A stretch of 64,000 bases of DNA, taken from contig JALJEE010001061.1 in assembly GCA_023231475.1 (NCBI GenBank), positions 20,678 through 84,677 on the forward strand, given 5' to 3'. Below, in pieces: positions 12,685 to 21,896 of this stretch (position 1 is its first letter; every line of letters starts with the position of its first letter). Position numbers and translations under genes: made by a program. This stretch comes from Seison nebaliae. Taxonomy: Eukaryota > Rotifera > Pararotatoria > Seisonacea > Seisonidae. Below the pieces are notes generated by a model that did no database searches, was not told the DNA's origin, and saw only the letters and a list, made by a program, of their open reading frames with translations.

Positions 12685-14918
12685 ATATGGAATTGGTAAT
12701 CAGTCAAACTGAAGCGGAAAACGATCAAATTTGCAATAAATTGAATATAAAAAATCATCCGAATTTCAAATCGAAATTTGTTCATTCCCACAAAAACTGC
12801 CAAAATCATCGAATTCTTCTTGCTCTGAATCCACAAGGTTAGAGTCAATTAATCATTAGTCTTGTTTTTATACTATAGTTTCTCTTCGGTTTAACATGAA
12901 TTCTAAGAATGAGAGTCATTCAATTGGGAAATATAAGCTAACAGTTGGGACTTATTTCATCAAACAATTCAGCATATCATTAAATATAGGAAAAAAGGAT
13001 ATTCTTAAGATTAACCGACAAAATTATTAGTTTGAGTAACGATTTAAATGAAACTATTATGGTTTTCAGGTTATATTATATTTAGAGACAATCAGAGAAC
13101 TTGTAACTTCTAATTTTAAAGATTTGAGGGAGGGGAGTCTATATTGAAATTTTGTGTTATTGAATTAATTAATTTGTTAATTAATTACTTTAAATATTTA
13201 TTATTAACGAAAGATCCTTAAATCGAGTTTTGTATCGAGTCATTGTATGCGCAATCCCTTATCCGTCGTTAGTTCCAATTACTTTGCTTAATCTTCCTGA
13301 AGGTTCCGTCAACAACTGTTTTTATCCCTCAGAAAACATCGAATTTCACGGAATTTAACAGTTAGTTAGCTTATAACGAACTTATCTAAATATTGAAACG
13401 TACAAAAATTTTTTATGAAGATAAATCCTTATTCATTTTTACCATTGTCAATTTCTAGAGAACAACTTAACAACAGTAGTCTCGGTAACTGAACATGTGA
13501 ATATCATGAACATGAAAACTTCGACCAAAGAATTTAACAGGTTATTTACCCGTTATAACCTATTCATTAATTCTTCATGATTTTTTGACGAAAAAAAAGA
13601 GATAATTGTTCGATTATTCTCTTTTAGTTTCTCTTTGATTTTTTGGATGCTTCCAAAGCATTTGATTCGATCTCAATGGATCATGGTGTAAGAATTTTAC
13701 GTCAATCTGGCATGGATGAGTATTCTTTTATTCGATTATTGATTGTTGGAATTATAAATAGGACGAATTTTAGATTTTTTTGGTTGTTTTCAATAACAAT
13801 AATTTTCAAAATTTAAATTTCTATTTAAACTTCTAATGTAAATAATACTAATTGTAATGAAATTATATTTCCTGAGAATGAACCATATTCTTAACTTTGT
13901 TTGATATTTTCAATTATTTAGCACGCAAGTAGTAAGATCGGCATCCAGATTGACAGTTATATCGACATCCACATCCAAGTCAACAATAGGAATATCAGTA
14001 CGTTTCTCTTATTGAAATTATTCAAAAATAAGTCATTCATTAGGAGGAAAACGAACTTGATGACATAATTTGGAAAAAATATGATATATTTGAACTAAAT
14101 CAAAACGGAATTTTAGAATATGGTAAATCGGCAAAGATAAACTCCAAAAAACTGGTTAAAATTTTCCATTGCTAATTGATTTTTATACTTTGTACACAGA
14201 TGTCTAAAGCATTAGAAGGCGCTTATGAGAAAATATTCGGTCGACTTGGTTTCAAGTATAATGTAACAATCCACAATGAGACAAATGAGAGGGGAAAGAT
14301 TAAAAACAGAATCTGGTACGATTATTTAATGCAAACAAAATTGACGAATGTTCAAGATTTTTTGACAAAAACTAATGCTCGGTCGGGTAAATTGAATATT
14401 TTATATGACAAAGTCAAATTTGAATTAGATGCAAAATTAAAAGAGAACTTATCGCTTGTTTCACACAGTTAATAATTTTTTAAATGATCATTCAATTTTG
14501 TTTAAAACAGATCAATCAAAACCAATAATTAAAGTTCTTCGTAGTAATACAAATTCGATTTCTGCCACCTTGCAAGTTGCATCAATATTAACAACTTTCT
14601 TGATATTATTTGTAATTACATGTTATTGTATGAGAAGAAGAAGTAGTTAGAATAGAAATCTTTATTTAATTTTAAACTATAAATTTCATAGTATCTCCTG
14701 AACTTATCAGAGAACTTCCTACTCTAATTTCGAGTGGTAGTCTCCGACGTTACCAAGTGCAATACGGTACTTTAACTTCAATAAGAAACTTGACGCACCT
14801 GACAAGTTCTCCTGAAGATTCGTTTATGGTCGATGAAAAACCGAATTTGTTAAAGTTTACTACTATTCAACCACCCATTCCTGAAAAGAATCCTAAAAAC
14901 CTTAATACTTTATCATAA
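12685..14918 (+). CDS. Unassigned single-pass membrane protein, copy B (5' incomplete)
   Basis: Seven exons chain in consistent phase: 12685-12837, 13459-13540, 13922-13997, 14044-14154, 14200-14467, 14511-14645 and 14692-14918, giving about 349 residues plus a missing 5' exon. The last four correspond to the last four exons of copy A. The motif GILEYGKSAKINSKKL parallels GILEYRKDEPITTKEL of A. The membrane exon is exactly 135 nt in both copies, and the junction phases (0, 1, 1) agree. Early exons encode a Ser/Thr/Asn-rich ectodomain. The membrane helix is followed by CMRRRSI, then a longer tail than in A with several SP and TP sites. Two short introns are 45 and 43 bp. The first two exons rest on phase and splice sites alone. 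Confidence 0.6.
13628..13797 (+). mobile_element. Relic of a non-LTR retrotransposon reverse transcriptase
   Basis: One open frame reads FLDASKAFDSISMDH followed by a Leu-rich segment ending NRTNF. This is the reverse-transcriptase palm motif around the first catalytic Asp (KAFD) as found in LINE/R2-type elements. It begins just after a TAG, ends at a TAA, and the downstream YxDD region is absent. It is therefore a short dead fragment. It sits inside the 381-bp intron 13541-13921 of membrane protein copy B, in the same orientation as the gene. Confidence 0.75.
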
Positions 14919-15096
14919 TTTTATAAAATTACATTTATATAATTCCCTCATATTTTTCTTTAGTGTTATGATTTCTTTAAGTTCATTTGATTGACATTGA
15001 ATGACACGATTTCTATTTTAAATAGAATTATAAAAGAAACGTGGATAATTTATTTAAATTAAAAATTTAAAGTTATTAAAATTTTTCTATATTTTT
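14919..15096. other. Convergent 3' intergenic gap
   Basis: Short AT-rich spacer between the tail-to-tail ends of membrane protein copy B (+) and a small secreted-protein gene (-). An AATAAA-type signal for the minus gene is readable near 15050. Confidence 0.5.
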
Positions 15097-15456
15097 CTAC
15101 TTTCGTAAGGGGAATGGAGTGGAACTGTACATTAAGTAATCGTAATCTTCCATTGTTGTATATTGTCCGTTATAGAAATCGTATCTTGGTGGTTTGCCAG
15201 TAGTCCTTCGTTTTGGTGGTGCAGTAATTGGACGACGGAGACCTAAAACCTCCTGTAATTTCTGTAAAGCTTGTTTGTTTTGTTGTAAATAATTTATGAT
15301 CTTCATGACATCAAATTGTTGTGGTTGTTGTTGCGGATATTGATATTGGTATTGATATGGATATGGTGGAGGATATTGCGCAGGATATTGTTGTTGGGAA
15401 TAGCTTTGACCCAACAGGACTCCGAAGATTGATAACAGAATGATGGTTTTGAACAT
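15097..15456 (-). CDS. Small secreted Tyr/Pro/Gln-rich protein, copy 1 (119 aa)
   Basis: Single-exon ORF starting at the ATG at 15456. A clear signal peptide (MFKTIILLSIFGVLLGQSYS) is followed by a QYP/PYQYQ repeat tract of about 25 residues. A conserved helix-like block (IINYLQQNKQALQKLQEVLG), a basic Arg/Thr/Pro linker and a Tyr-rich end (YDFYNGQYTTMEDYDY ... TPFPLRK) complete it. It is secreted, with a low-complexity adhesive or structural look, but no family is recognised. A paralogue of the same design lies about 1.2 kb upstream in the same orientation (16628-17029). A TATA-like element lies about 60 nt before the ATG in both copies. Confidence 0.8.
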   Translation of the reverse strand: MFKTIILLSIFGVLLGQSYSQQQYPAQYPPPYPYQYQYQYPQQQPQQFDVMKIINYLQQNKQALQKLQEVLGLRRPITAPPKRRTTGKPPRYDFYNGQYTTMEDYDYLMYSSTPFPLRK

Positions 15457-15510
15457 TTTTAATAAACTATTTTTGAATATTATTTCCTGATTATTACTTG
15501 AAATTTACTA

Positions 15511-15520
15511 TCAATTTATA
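15511..15520 (-). promoter_or_regulatory. TATA-like box of secreted protein copy 1
   Basis: Reads TATAAATTGA on the minus strand, about 60 nt before the ATG. The paralogue has CATAAATTGG at the matching distance, inside a wider block of upstream similarity. Confidence 0.5.
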
Positions 15521-16627
15521 GTCAGAATACTCGTCTTAAAGCCAGACAAAAGGGCATTTAAAAATGGTCTTATTTGTTTTCATCAAGGTCATAATAAGAG
15601 TTTTGTTGGGTATCTTGATAATAGAACTTAAACTTTTCTCACAGTATTCTCGGTATTGGTATCCATATTTACATTATTAATCTGTTTTGTTTGTGATATA
15701 TTATTCACAATTTCTAATTGAACAACTATTCAAACTACCGATCATTTACTGACAAGAAATTTACTTTGTGAGGAAATTAACAACTACGAATGGAATGATA
15801 CAACAAATGAAAGCAAAGGAGAATATAGTTCGAATTATTGATAATTCAAAATTCTTAAAATTATTATGAAACTTGAATTTTTAAAAGTCCCTACAAGAAA
15901 TTGCTTGGAGAAATGATAACAACTTAATAGAGGATCAAAAACGAAAAAAGCAAAAAAATTTTGTTGGAAGTTATTGGATCATCTTTATTATAGCATACAA
16001 TCTTCTTAACTTCAAATATGATATAAAGTTCGCGAAGATAGCAATTATTATTATAACACTACTGTAGTAATTTTTTATGAACTATCAGAACATAAGTGAT
16101 AGATGATCGTCGACTCTATAAGTCGATGTAATCTTTATGGTCTTATCTTAACCATATTCCATTATGTGGAACTTATAGATATTCGTCGACATGCTTTAAA
16201 TCTTTAAAACGTTTGTATAAAAATCTTTAAGGTTAACATATCAAAATTTGACATTCTCGACTTGTGTTGAATTATATATGCGTGTTGTTAAATGTAACTG
16301 TTTATGAATGAGTGCATAAATAAAAGACGAGATGACATGCAGAATATTTTGATCTTAAAATTAACCGATTTTTGTGAAAAGAAATTACTTTAGATGGGTA
16401 CTTCGTCTTTCTTCGATTAAAATAATATGTATATCTTTTTATTATTCAATTTCGCGACGGATTCTAATTCACATGAAATCTAATAAGATCTCAACAGGAA
16501 ACTTTATCAACAACGAACTTCTGATGCAGAGAACAAGCAGAAAATAAGCAGAAAATAAGAGAATTTATAAATATAGAAGTTTAATTTAAACAAATAATGA
16601 AAGTTATTAAAATGTTTGAATATTTTC
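15521..16627. other. Spacer between the two secreted-protein genes
   Basis: The first part (about 15540-15610) resembles the upstream region of copy 2 (about 17107-17170), sharing TCTTATTTGTTTTCA followed by GGTCATAATA. The duplication therefore included the promoter. I see no gene in the rest. Confidence 0.5.
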
Positions 16628-17029
16628 TTATTTTCTTAATGGAAATGGAGTTGAACCGAACATCGAGTAATCGTAATCTTCCATTGTTGTATATTTTCCA
16701 TTAATAAAATCATATTTTCGTGTTGTTGTTCTTCGTTTCGGTGGTGTGCTAATTGGAGGACGGACACCTAAAACTTGCTGTAATTGTTGTAAGGCTTGTT
16801 TGTTTTGTTGTAAATAATTTATAATTTGCATGAGATCAAGTTGTTGTGGTTGTTGTTGAGGATATTGGAACTGATATTGGTATTGGTATGGATATTGTGG
16901 AGGATATTGTTGAGGATATTGTTGAGGATATTGTTGAGGATATCGTTGGGGTAGTTGCGTATATTGTTGAGAGTAACTTTGACCCAACAACACCCCAAAG
17001 ACTGATAATAGAATGATCGTTTTGAACAT
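16628..17029 (-). CDS. Small secreted Tyr/Pro/Gln-rich protein, copy 2 (133 aa)
   Basis: Single-exon paralogue of the neighbouring gene, starting at the ATG at 17029. The signal peptide is nearly identical (MFKTIILLSVFGVLLGQSYS). The QYPQ tract is longer because of extra copies of a 12-nt unit near 16895-16945, which encode repeated QQYP. The IINYLQQNKQALQQLQQVLG block, basic linker and the ending TTMEDYDYSMFGSTPFPLRK are conserved. The conserved core and variable repeat tract suggest selection on both ends with slippage between. The function is unknown; an extracellular structural or salivary-type protein is one possibility. Confidence 0.8.
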   Translation of the reverse strand: MFKTIILLSVFGVLLGQSYSQQYTQLPQRYPQQYPQQYPQQYPPQYPYQYQYQFQYPQQQPQQLDLMQIINYLQQNKQALQQLQQVLGVRPPISTPPKRRTTTRKYDFINGKYTTMEDYDYSMFGSTPFPLRK

Positions 17030-17084
17030 TTTTAATAAATTATTTTTATAAAAAGTTTGCTGATAATTCTGCTGAAATTACCTA

Positions 17085-17094
17085 CCAATTTATG
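17085..17094 (-). promoter_or_regulatory. TATA-like box of secreted protein copy 2
   Basis: Reads CATAAATTGG on the minus strand about 60 nt before the ATG. It is positionally equivalent to the TATAAATTGA of copy 1. Confidence 0.4.
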
Positions 17095-18152
17095 TTCTCA
17101 ATATAGACAAAGATTTTTTACAAATTGTCTTATTTGTTTTCAGCATGGTCATAATAGGAATTATCACCTTTAAAATTAACAAATAACATTGTTTAATTCT
17201 CTTTGATATTGGTAGGACATTTCCATTTTAAATCTCTCTTCGTTTGCGAAAGATTCTATAAACAACAGTTCGTAACTTTTTCTGTTGAATTGGAATAGAG
17301 AAGCACAAGTTTTTTGAAGTTTCGGTTTCTAAAACAGTTCAGTTGAGTTAGAAGATTTACTTGTTGTTTCCTTATGAATCAGTCTGATAACTTAAAAATT
17401 ATATATAGATGAGATAGTACTGGATAAACAGAGCACATATAATATTCCCAAAAGAATCACAAGGGCCATTAAAATTTTAATTTTATTTACAATTTCGTAT
17501 CTATCAGTATTGTCGTACAAAGTGGTTATAAACTCGGTCAATACTTATACTTTCCATAGAATTATATCAAAATTTGAAATGAATTCCAACAACACGAGAT
17601 GTTTCTGATTTAGTTTACTTTTTTTTATTAATCAGTCAAATCTCCACGGGGTAAATTATATTATGGATCAATAACTTTAACTTTTTTAATAATAATAAAA
17701 TTCAAATTTAAAAACCTCAAAAAATTCATAAACCTGAAAAATAATTCTGTTTTTAAGGATATTCCATAATATGCAAGATTTAAAGAGCCATAGAGAATGC
17801 AAATGTTAGATTTTTGTAAAATTCTTAATAGCTAAATTTAAAAAATTATAAAAAATTAAATGACTATTATAATATATTTAATATTATATATATAATTACG
17901 AAGCAGCTTGATGATAATAAGAAAATTTTAGCATGGTTGTTTAACCTTAAAATTCGAAGAATATGGAAATTAAGAATTTTGGAAATTAACTTAAAATTAT
18001 TTTTCTACAATCGGTAACCATTCAAAATAAAGATTAATTTTCCTTTTATTCAGACGATTTTATCTTAAAACAAATCTCTTTTTTATCTGGTAATGTGAAA
18101 TTGTTAATATTCGTTAATTTTATTAGATTATCGCCGAGAAGCGTCATAAGAA
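17095..18152. other. Divergent intergenic region
   Basis: Lies between the promoter of the minus-strand secreted protein and the start of the NYN nuclease gene. It is AT-rich with no supported gene. Confidence 0.5.
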
Positions 18153-20208
18153 ATGTTGACGACTAACGAGGTTTTTCAACTGACTTTCAATAAGTCAGTT
18201 GAGAAACAGATTAATAAATATGAGAAGAAATTGAGAGAATTCTTCCAATTGAGTCATTTTACAAGTTGAAAATTTTGACTTTACATTTCACTCTGTCTTC
18301 TGAAATCTTCTGTTGTTTTAAAGAAAGTATTCGAGAAAATAAAATAATTTACACTGTCCAATCATCCAATAAACGTTTTGAAAAAAGTACATTTAAAGTT
18401 AAACGAGAATATTTTCGAGAAATATTTTATCTGTATTTTTCCAGGTTTATTTCAACAATATCATAAAGATCGAAGATCATTCAAGTGAGATTTGTGTGTC
18501 AGGCGGATGGATTTCTTTATTGTCCACTCAATTTTTCCAACATTATCTCGCCATTACTTTGGGTGTTGTGGTGGAGAAGCGTTGTGAAAAGAAGGAACGA
18601 TTATTTATGGCGAACACAGGTCAATTGGTGGACAAACAATTTCTTTTAATGACTCAAAATACACTGAAAAGATTGAGACGGAAGAAGGTGGGAAAAAGTG
18701 AAATTTCATTCGATTCGTCAATATTGGCCATTGTGGAAGTGGTGAAAACATTTCGGAATTATGATGTGAAGAATATCACTGAAAATGTCAACAATTCCTT
18801 CAATTTGTTCGATGGGAAAGCAGATCAACATTTCATGAAATATTTGAATAATTTCAATCAATTATTCGAAATGAAGAAACAAAAAGAGAAATTGCCAAAT
18901 ACGAAAGATAAATTGGAAAATGAGATCGGAAATGAAGAAAATTTGTCGAAAGAAAAAACGAAATTGTCGGAAAATGATAACGAACAGTCAACGGAATCGG
19001 TTGAAGATTTATCGATGTTGTTGAGTAATTTAAGTTTCGATCTCTCACAAGGTCTTTCCAACAGTACACCGAAAAAACAAGTGGAATTAATCGATTTAAC
19101 GAAAGATGACAATATTTTGAAGAGGAAAGGAAATGTTGTTGAATTGAAGGAAGAGAAAAAATCGGAGGAGATTCATCGAGATAATAAAAATGAAATTTTC
19201 AAAATTCCGTTGAAAAAACCAGAAAATTTCGTCACGAAAGATGTGATTGATTCGAAATTTTCTTGTCCCTCAACGAAGATTGGGATGGAGAATTTTTATC
19301 GATTTCCCAAAACTTCCACGAATGAAACAAAATTTCAAAAGATTCATGATCATAATGCGAATTGGAAGAATAAGAAACGAATAAACGACAAAAACCATCG
19401 ACGGAATCGTCGAGAACAATTTCGTTTTAATAAAAGAAATTTGACTTATTCACGACAGAACATACAACGATCGAAAACGGTTGAAAATAAAATTTCGAAA
19501 TTTCCTCAACGATCCGAACAGAAATCACAGCAAACAAAACGAACAACAATACCATCAAATTTCCAGTTTGGAGAAAATAATTATCGTGAAGTTTTCCCCG
19601 CACTCCAAAACATCAACAATCGACGTATTGTCGTTGTGGATGGAATGAATATCATTAATTACGGGAGACAATTCCGGAAGAATCAAGACGGTCAACTCTG
19701 GCGGTTATGTTCTCTCTTGGAATATTTCGCATTGAAGAATCATGTGATTGTGGTAATGCCGAGAAAAGTATTCAGTAATTTTAGTAATCGAAATGAGAAT
19801 GATGAAAATAAGAAATCTGTAAATATAATCGTTGGAAAGTTGTCGGAAGATCAATTAGTATTAACTCCACATAAAGTGACAGATGGTCGAACGATTTCTC
19901 CCTATGATGATCGGCTAGTGTTTTCTATAATGATTTAATTTTTTCAATGATTCATAGATATGTGCTCGATATTGCATTGCGGAAGAATGCTATTGTAATT
20001 AGCAATGACTCATTTCGAGATTTATGTCAGGAGAATGCTGATTATGCTCTTCATTTAACCGAAAAGTTTCTTTCCATTTTATTTCGATATTTGAATTTAA
20101 TGTCTTATGATTAGCCTGGTTGGATATGCATTTATGGAAAAATATTTTATGCCTGCTACCGATCCGAACGGAAGACATGGGAAAAAATTGAATGAACTTC
20201 TTGAATGA
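18153..20208 (+). CDS. N4BP1/KHNYN-like NYN-domain ribonuclease
   Basis: Five exons: 18153-18264, 18324-18397, 18445-19913, 19958-20065 and 20115-20208. All phases agree, giving 618 residues. The first 200 residues resemble the KH-like N-terminal region of N4BP1. The middle is charged and disordered, with a SUMO-interaction-like motif ELIDLTKDD near residue 273. The NYN/PIN nuclease domain fills residues 455-618: RIVVVDGMNI (first Asp), VTDGRTISPYDDR, VISNDSFRDL and KYFMPATDPNGRHGKKL match the N4BP1/ZC3H12 signature with its acidic residues. These enzymes cleave mRNA or viral RNA. The CCCH finger of ZC3H12 proteins is absent. The intron at 19914-19957 reads GC-AG, required to restore DDR-YVLDIA. 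Introns are 44-59 bp. Confidence 0.85.
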
Positions 20209-20465
20209 AAAATATGGTTTGGTTAAAATCATCACTTTCTTATGAAACCACATTTTCCTGTTTTCCCTCATTAATATCATGAATATATTTTCTTATTTAC
20301 AGCATTTAAAATTGGCAAACTCTAATTTGAAATAAAACATTTAATGATATTTTTTAATGAATTTTGAATTAGGAACTTACAAGAGATTGTATGTTTGTAA
20401 GGTTTGTAAGATTTTATGATTGAACTAGGAAAAAGAGAGAAAGGTATCAGAAGAAAAGAAAAATT
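20209..20465. other. 3' flank of the NYN nuclease gene
   Basis: AT-rich, no coding evidence. It lies between the nuclease stop codon and the transposase relic. Confidence 0.4.
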
Positions 20466-20824
20466 AATTGATATATGAATAGGAAATCCCATCTCCAAAT
20501 CAATTCGACGGATTGTCCTCCAAACGGTCGTTTTCGAATATTCTAAATGGAAACGGTCCATACCGACTTTAACGTTGGAGTTGCGGTTGCCAAAAATAAA
20601 TTTCTTGATTTTTAGTTTCGTACGTCCGTTTATGAAAGATTCAAATTTTCTTTTCTTCAATCAAACGTAACCTTTCCGCTTTTACTAATTCGTCCCACTT
20701 TGGCCAAAGAAACAGCTAATTCCTTCGAAACCTGCCTTATATTTTTGTTGCCTTTATAGGCATGTAAAATAGCGGATTATAAATCTTGACTTAGTTTTTT
20801 TGATTTACAAACATTGTTAGTCAT
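20466..20824 (-). mobile_element. Decayed Tc1/mariner transposase, N-terminal part
   Basis: On the minus strand an ATG at 20824 opens MTNNVCKSKKLSQDL, then a stop, then IRQVSKELAVSLAKVGRISKSG, then another stop. In the following frame comes a second helix-turn-helix (YSKTTVWRTIRRIDLEMGF). These correspond to the paired DNA-binding domains of Tc1-family transposases (SKELS-DLR ... TVxRxLR-xGL). The DDE catalytic part is not present in recognisable form. It is an inactive fragment. Terminal repeats were not identified. Confidence 0.75.
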
Positions 20825-21896
20825 TTTAAAATTATGCGTGTTTTATTTCAAAAAAATTCAATTTTTAATATGTCCCAAAAAATAAGGTTAAAACACGTTA
20901 AAAAAGCTTTGTCTCACAATCTATGATTTTCTTTGAAACTTTTCCTCATTATACACGGGATTTCTTATGTTCCACAATTTATGAAACACAGCATTATTCA
21001 AGTTAAAAGATACTCCTAGTTCCTCAAACGTTCCAGATAAGGTTCTTAAACAGGAAGACGAAGCCCTAAAGGTGTAAAACTGAATGAAACTTATACTCTA
21101 TTTTCTTGGAAACGAATGTTCTTACAAATTCTTTAGATTCACGACGAAAAAATAAGTAGAGTATCACTGTTAACAAAATAGTGATCTCAAAATCTTCGTC
21201 AAATGCTGAAGAAATCGGTGTCAAGAACAAATCAACGACAAAAATTAAAAAAAAACATATTCCAATTTCCTGACAAAAATATTAACAGTTTTTTGTGAAC
21301 GTATAAACGAAAAAAATCGAAATGATATTTTATTGAAATTCTTAAACGAAGAGAAATTAATTTGAATTCATTCCTCATCCAATATAGGATGAATATTTTT
21401 GGATGAGAATTTTAAAGGAACTTTTTATGAACAGAAAACGAAATAAAACTTCTTTCGTCATCGAAATTGAGAAAGAATAAAGGATAATTGGGAAAAACTC
21501 GATTTCAACGAAAAAAAGGAAATGTTTATTTTTCTTCAGAAGTCATTCTTTTTTGAATTTTTAATAATTTGATTAATTTTTTTCTATTTGAACAATAAGG
21601 ATTCCATTCAAATTCCGTTTAAGAATTCCACATTTGTGATTTTTTCACTCTGAAAATTGAAGAAAATTGAAAGAAAATTATAAATTGTTTAGAATAATGA
21701 AATGATGTAAAGAATTCGATGGTTTTAGAGAAAATAATTAATAAACGTTAATATTGATTGTTATTGAATATGAAGAAAATGATTGTTAGAATGTTAATAG
21801 AAAGAACTGTGAAACAATTCAGAAGACCAGGTTTTTATGATAAAACTAAAAGAATTGTTTGAATGGGAATTAATCAATTCAAAAACAAATCATAAA
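20825..21896. other. Intergenic, possible transposon debris
   Basis: AT-rich with no gene. It separates the Tc1 relic from the 3' end of hnRNP K (minus). A near-inverted pair around 21377-21405 (CATCCAATATAGGATG) could form a small hairpin. Confidence 0.4.

Noticed and set aside
10768-14918. SEA-domain assignment for the membrane protein pair
   Set aside because: Position before the membrane fits, but no cleavage motif or convincing strand pattern is visible.
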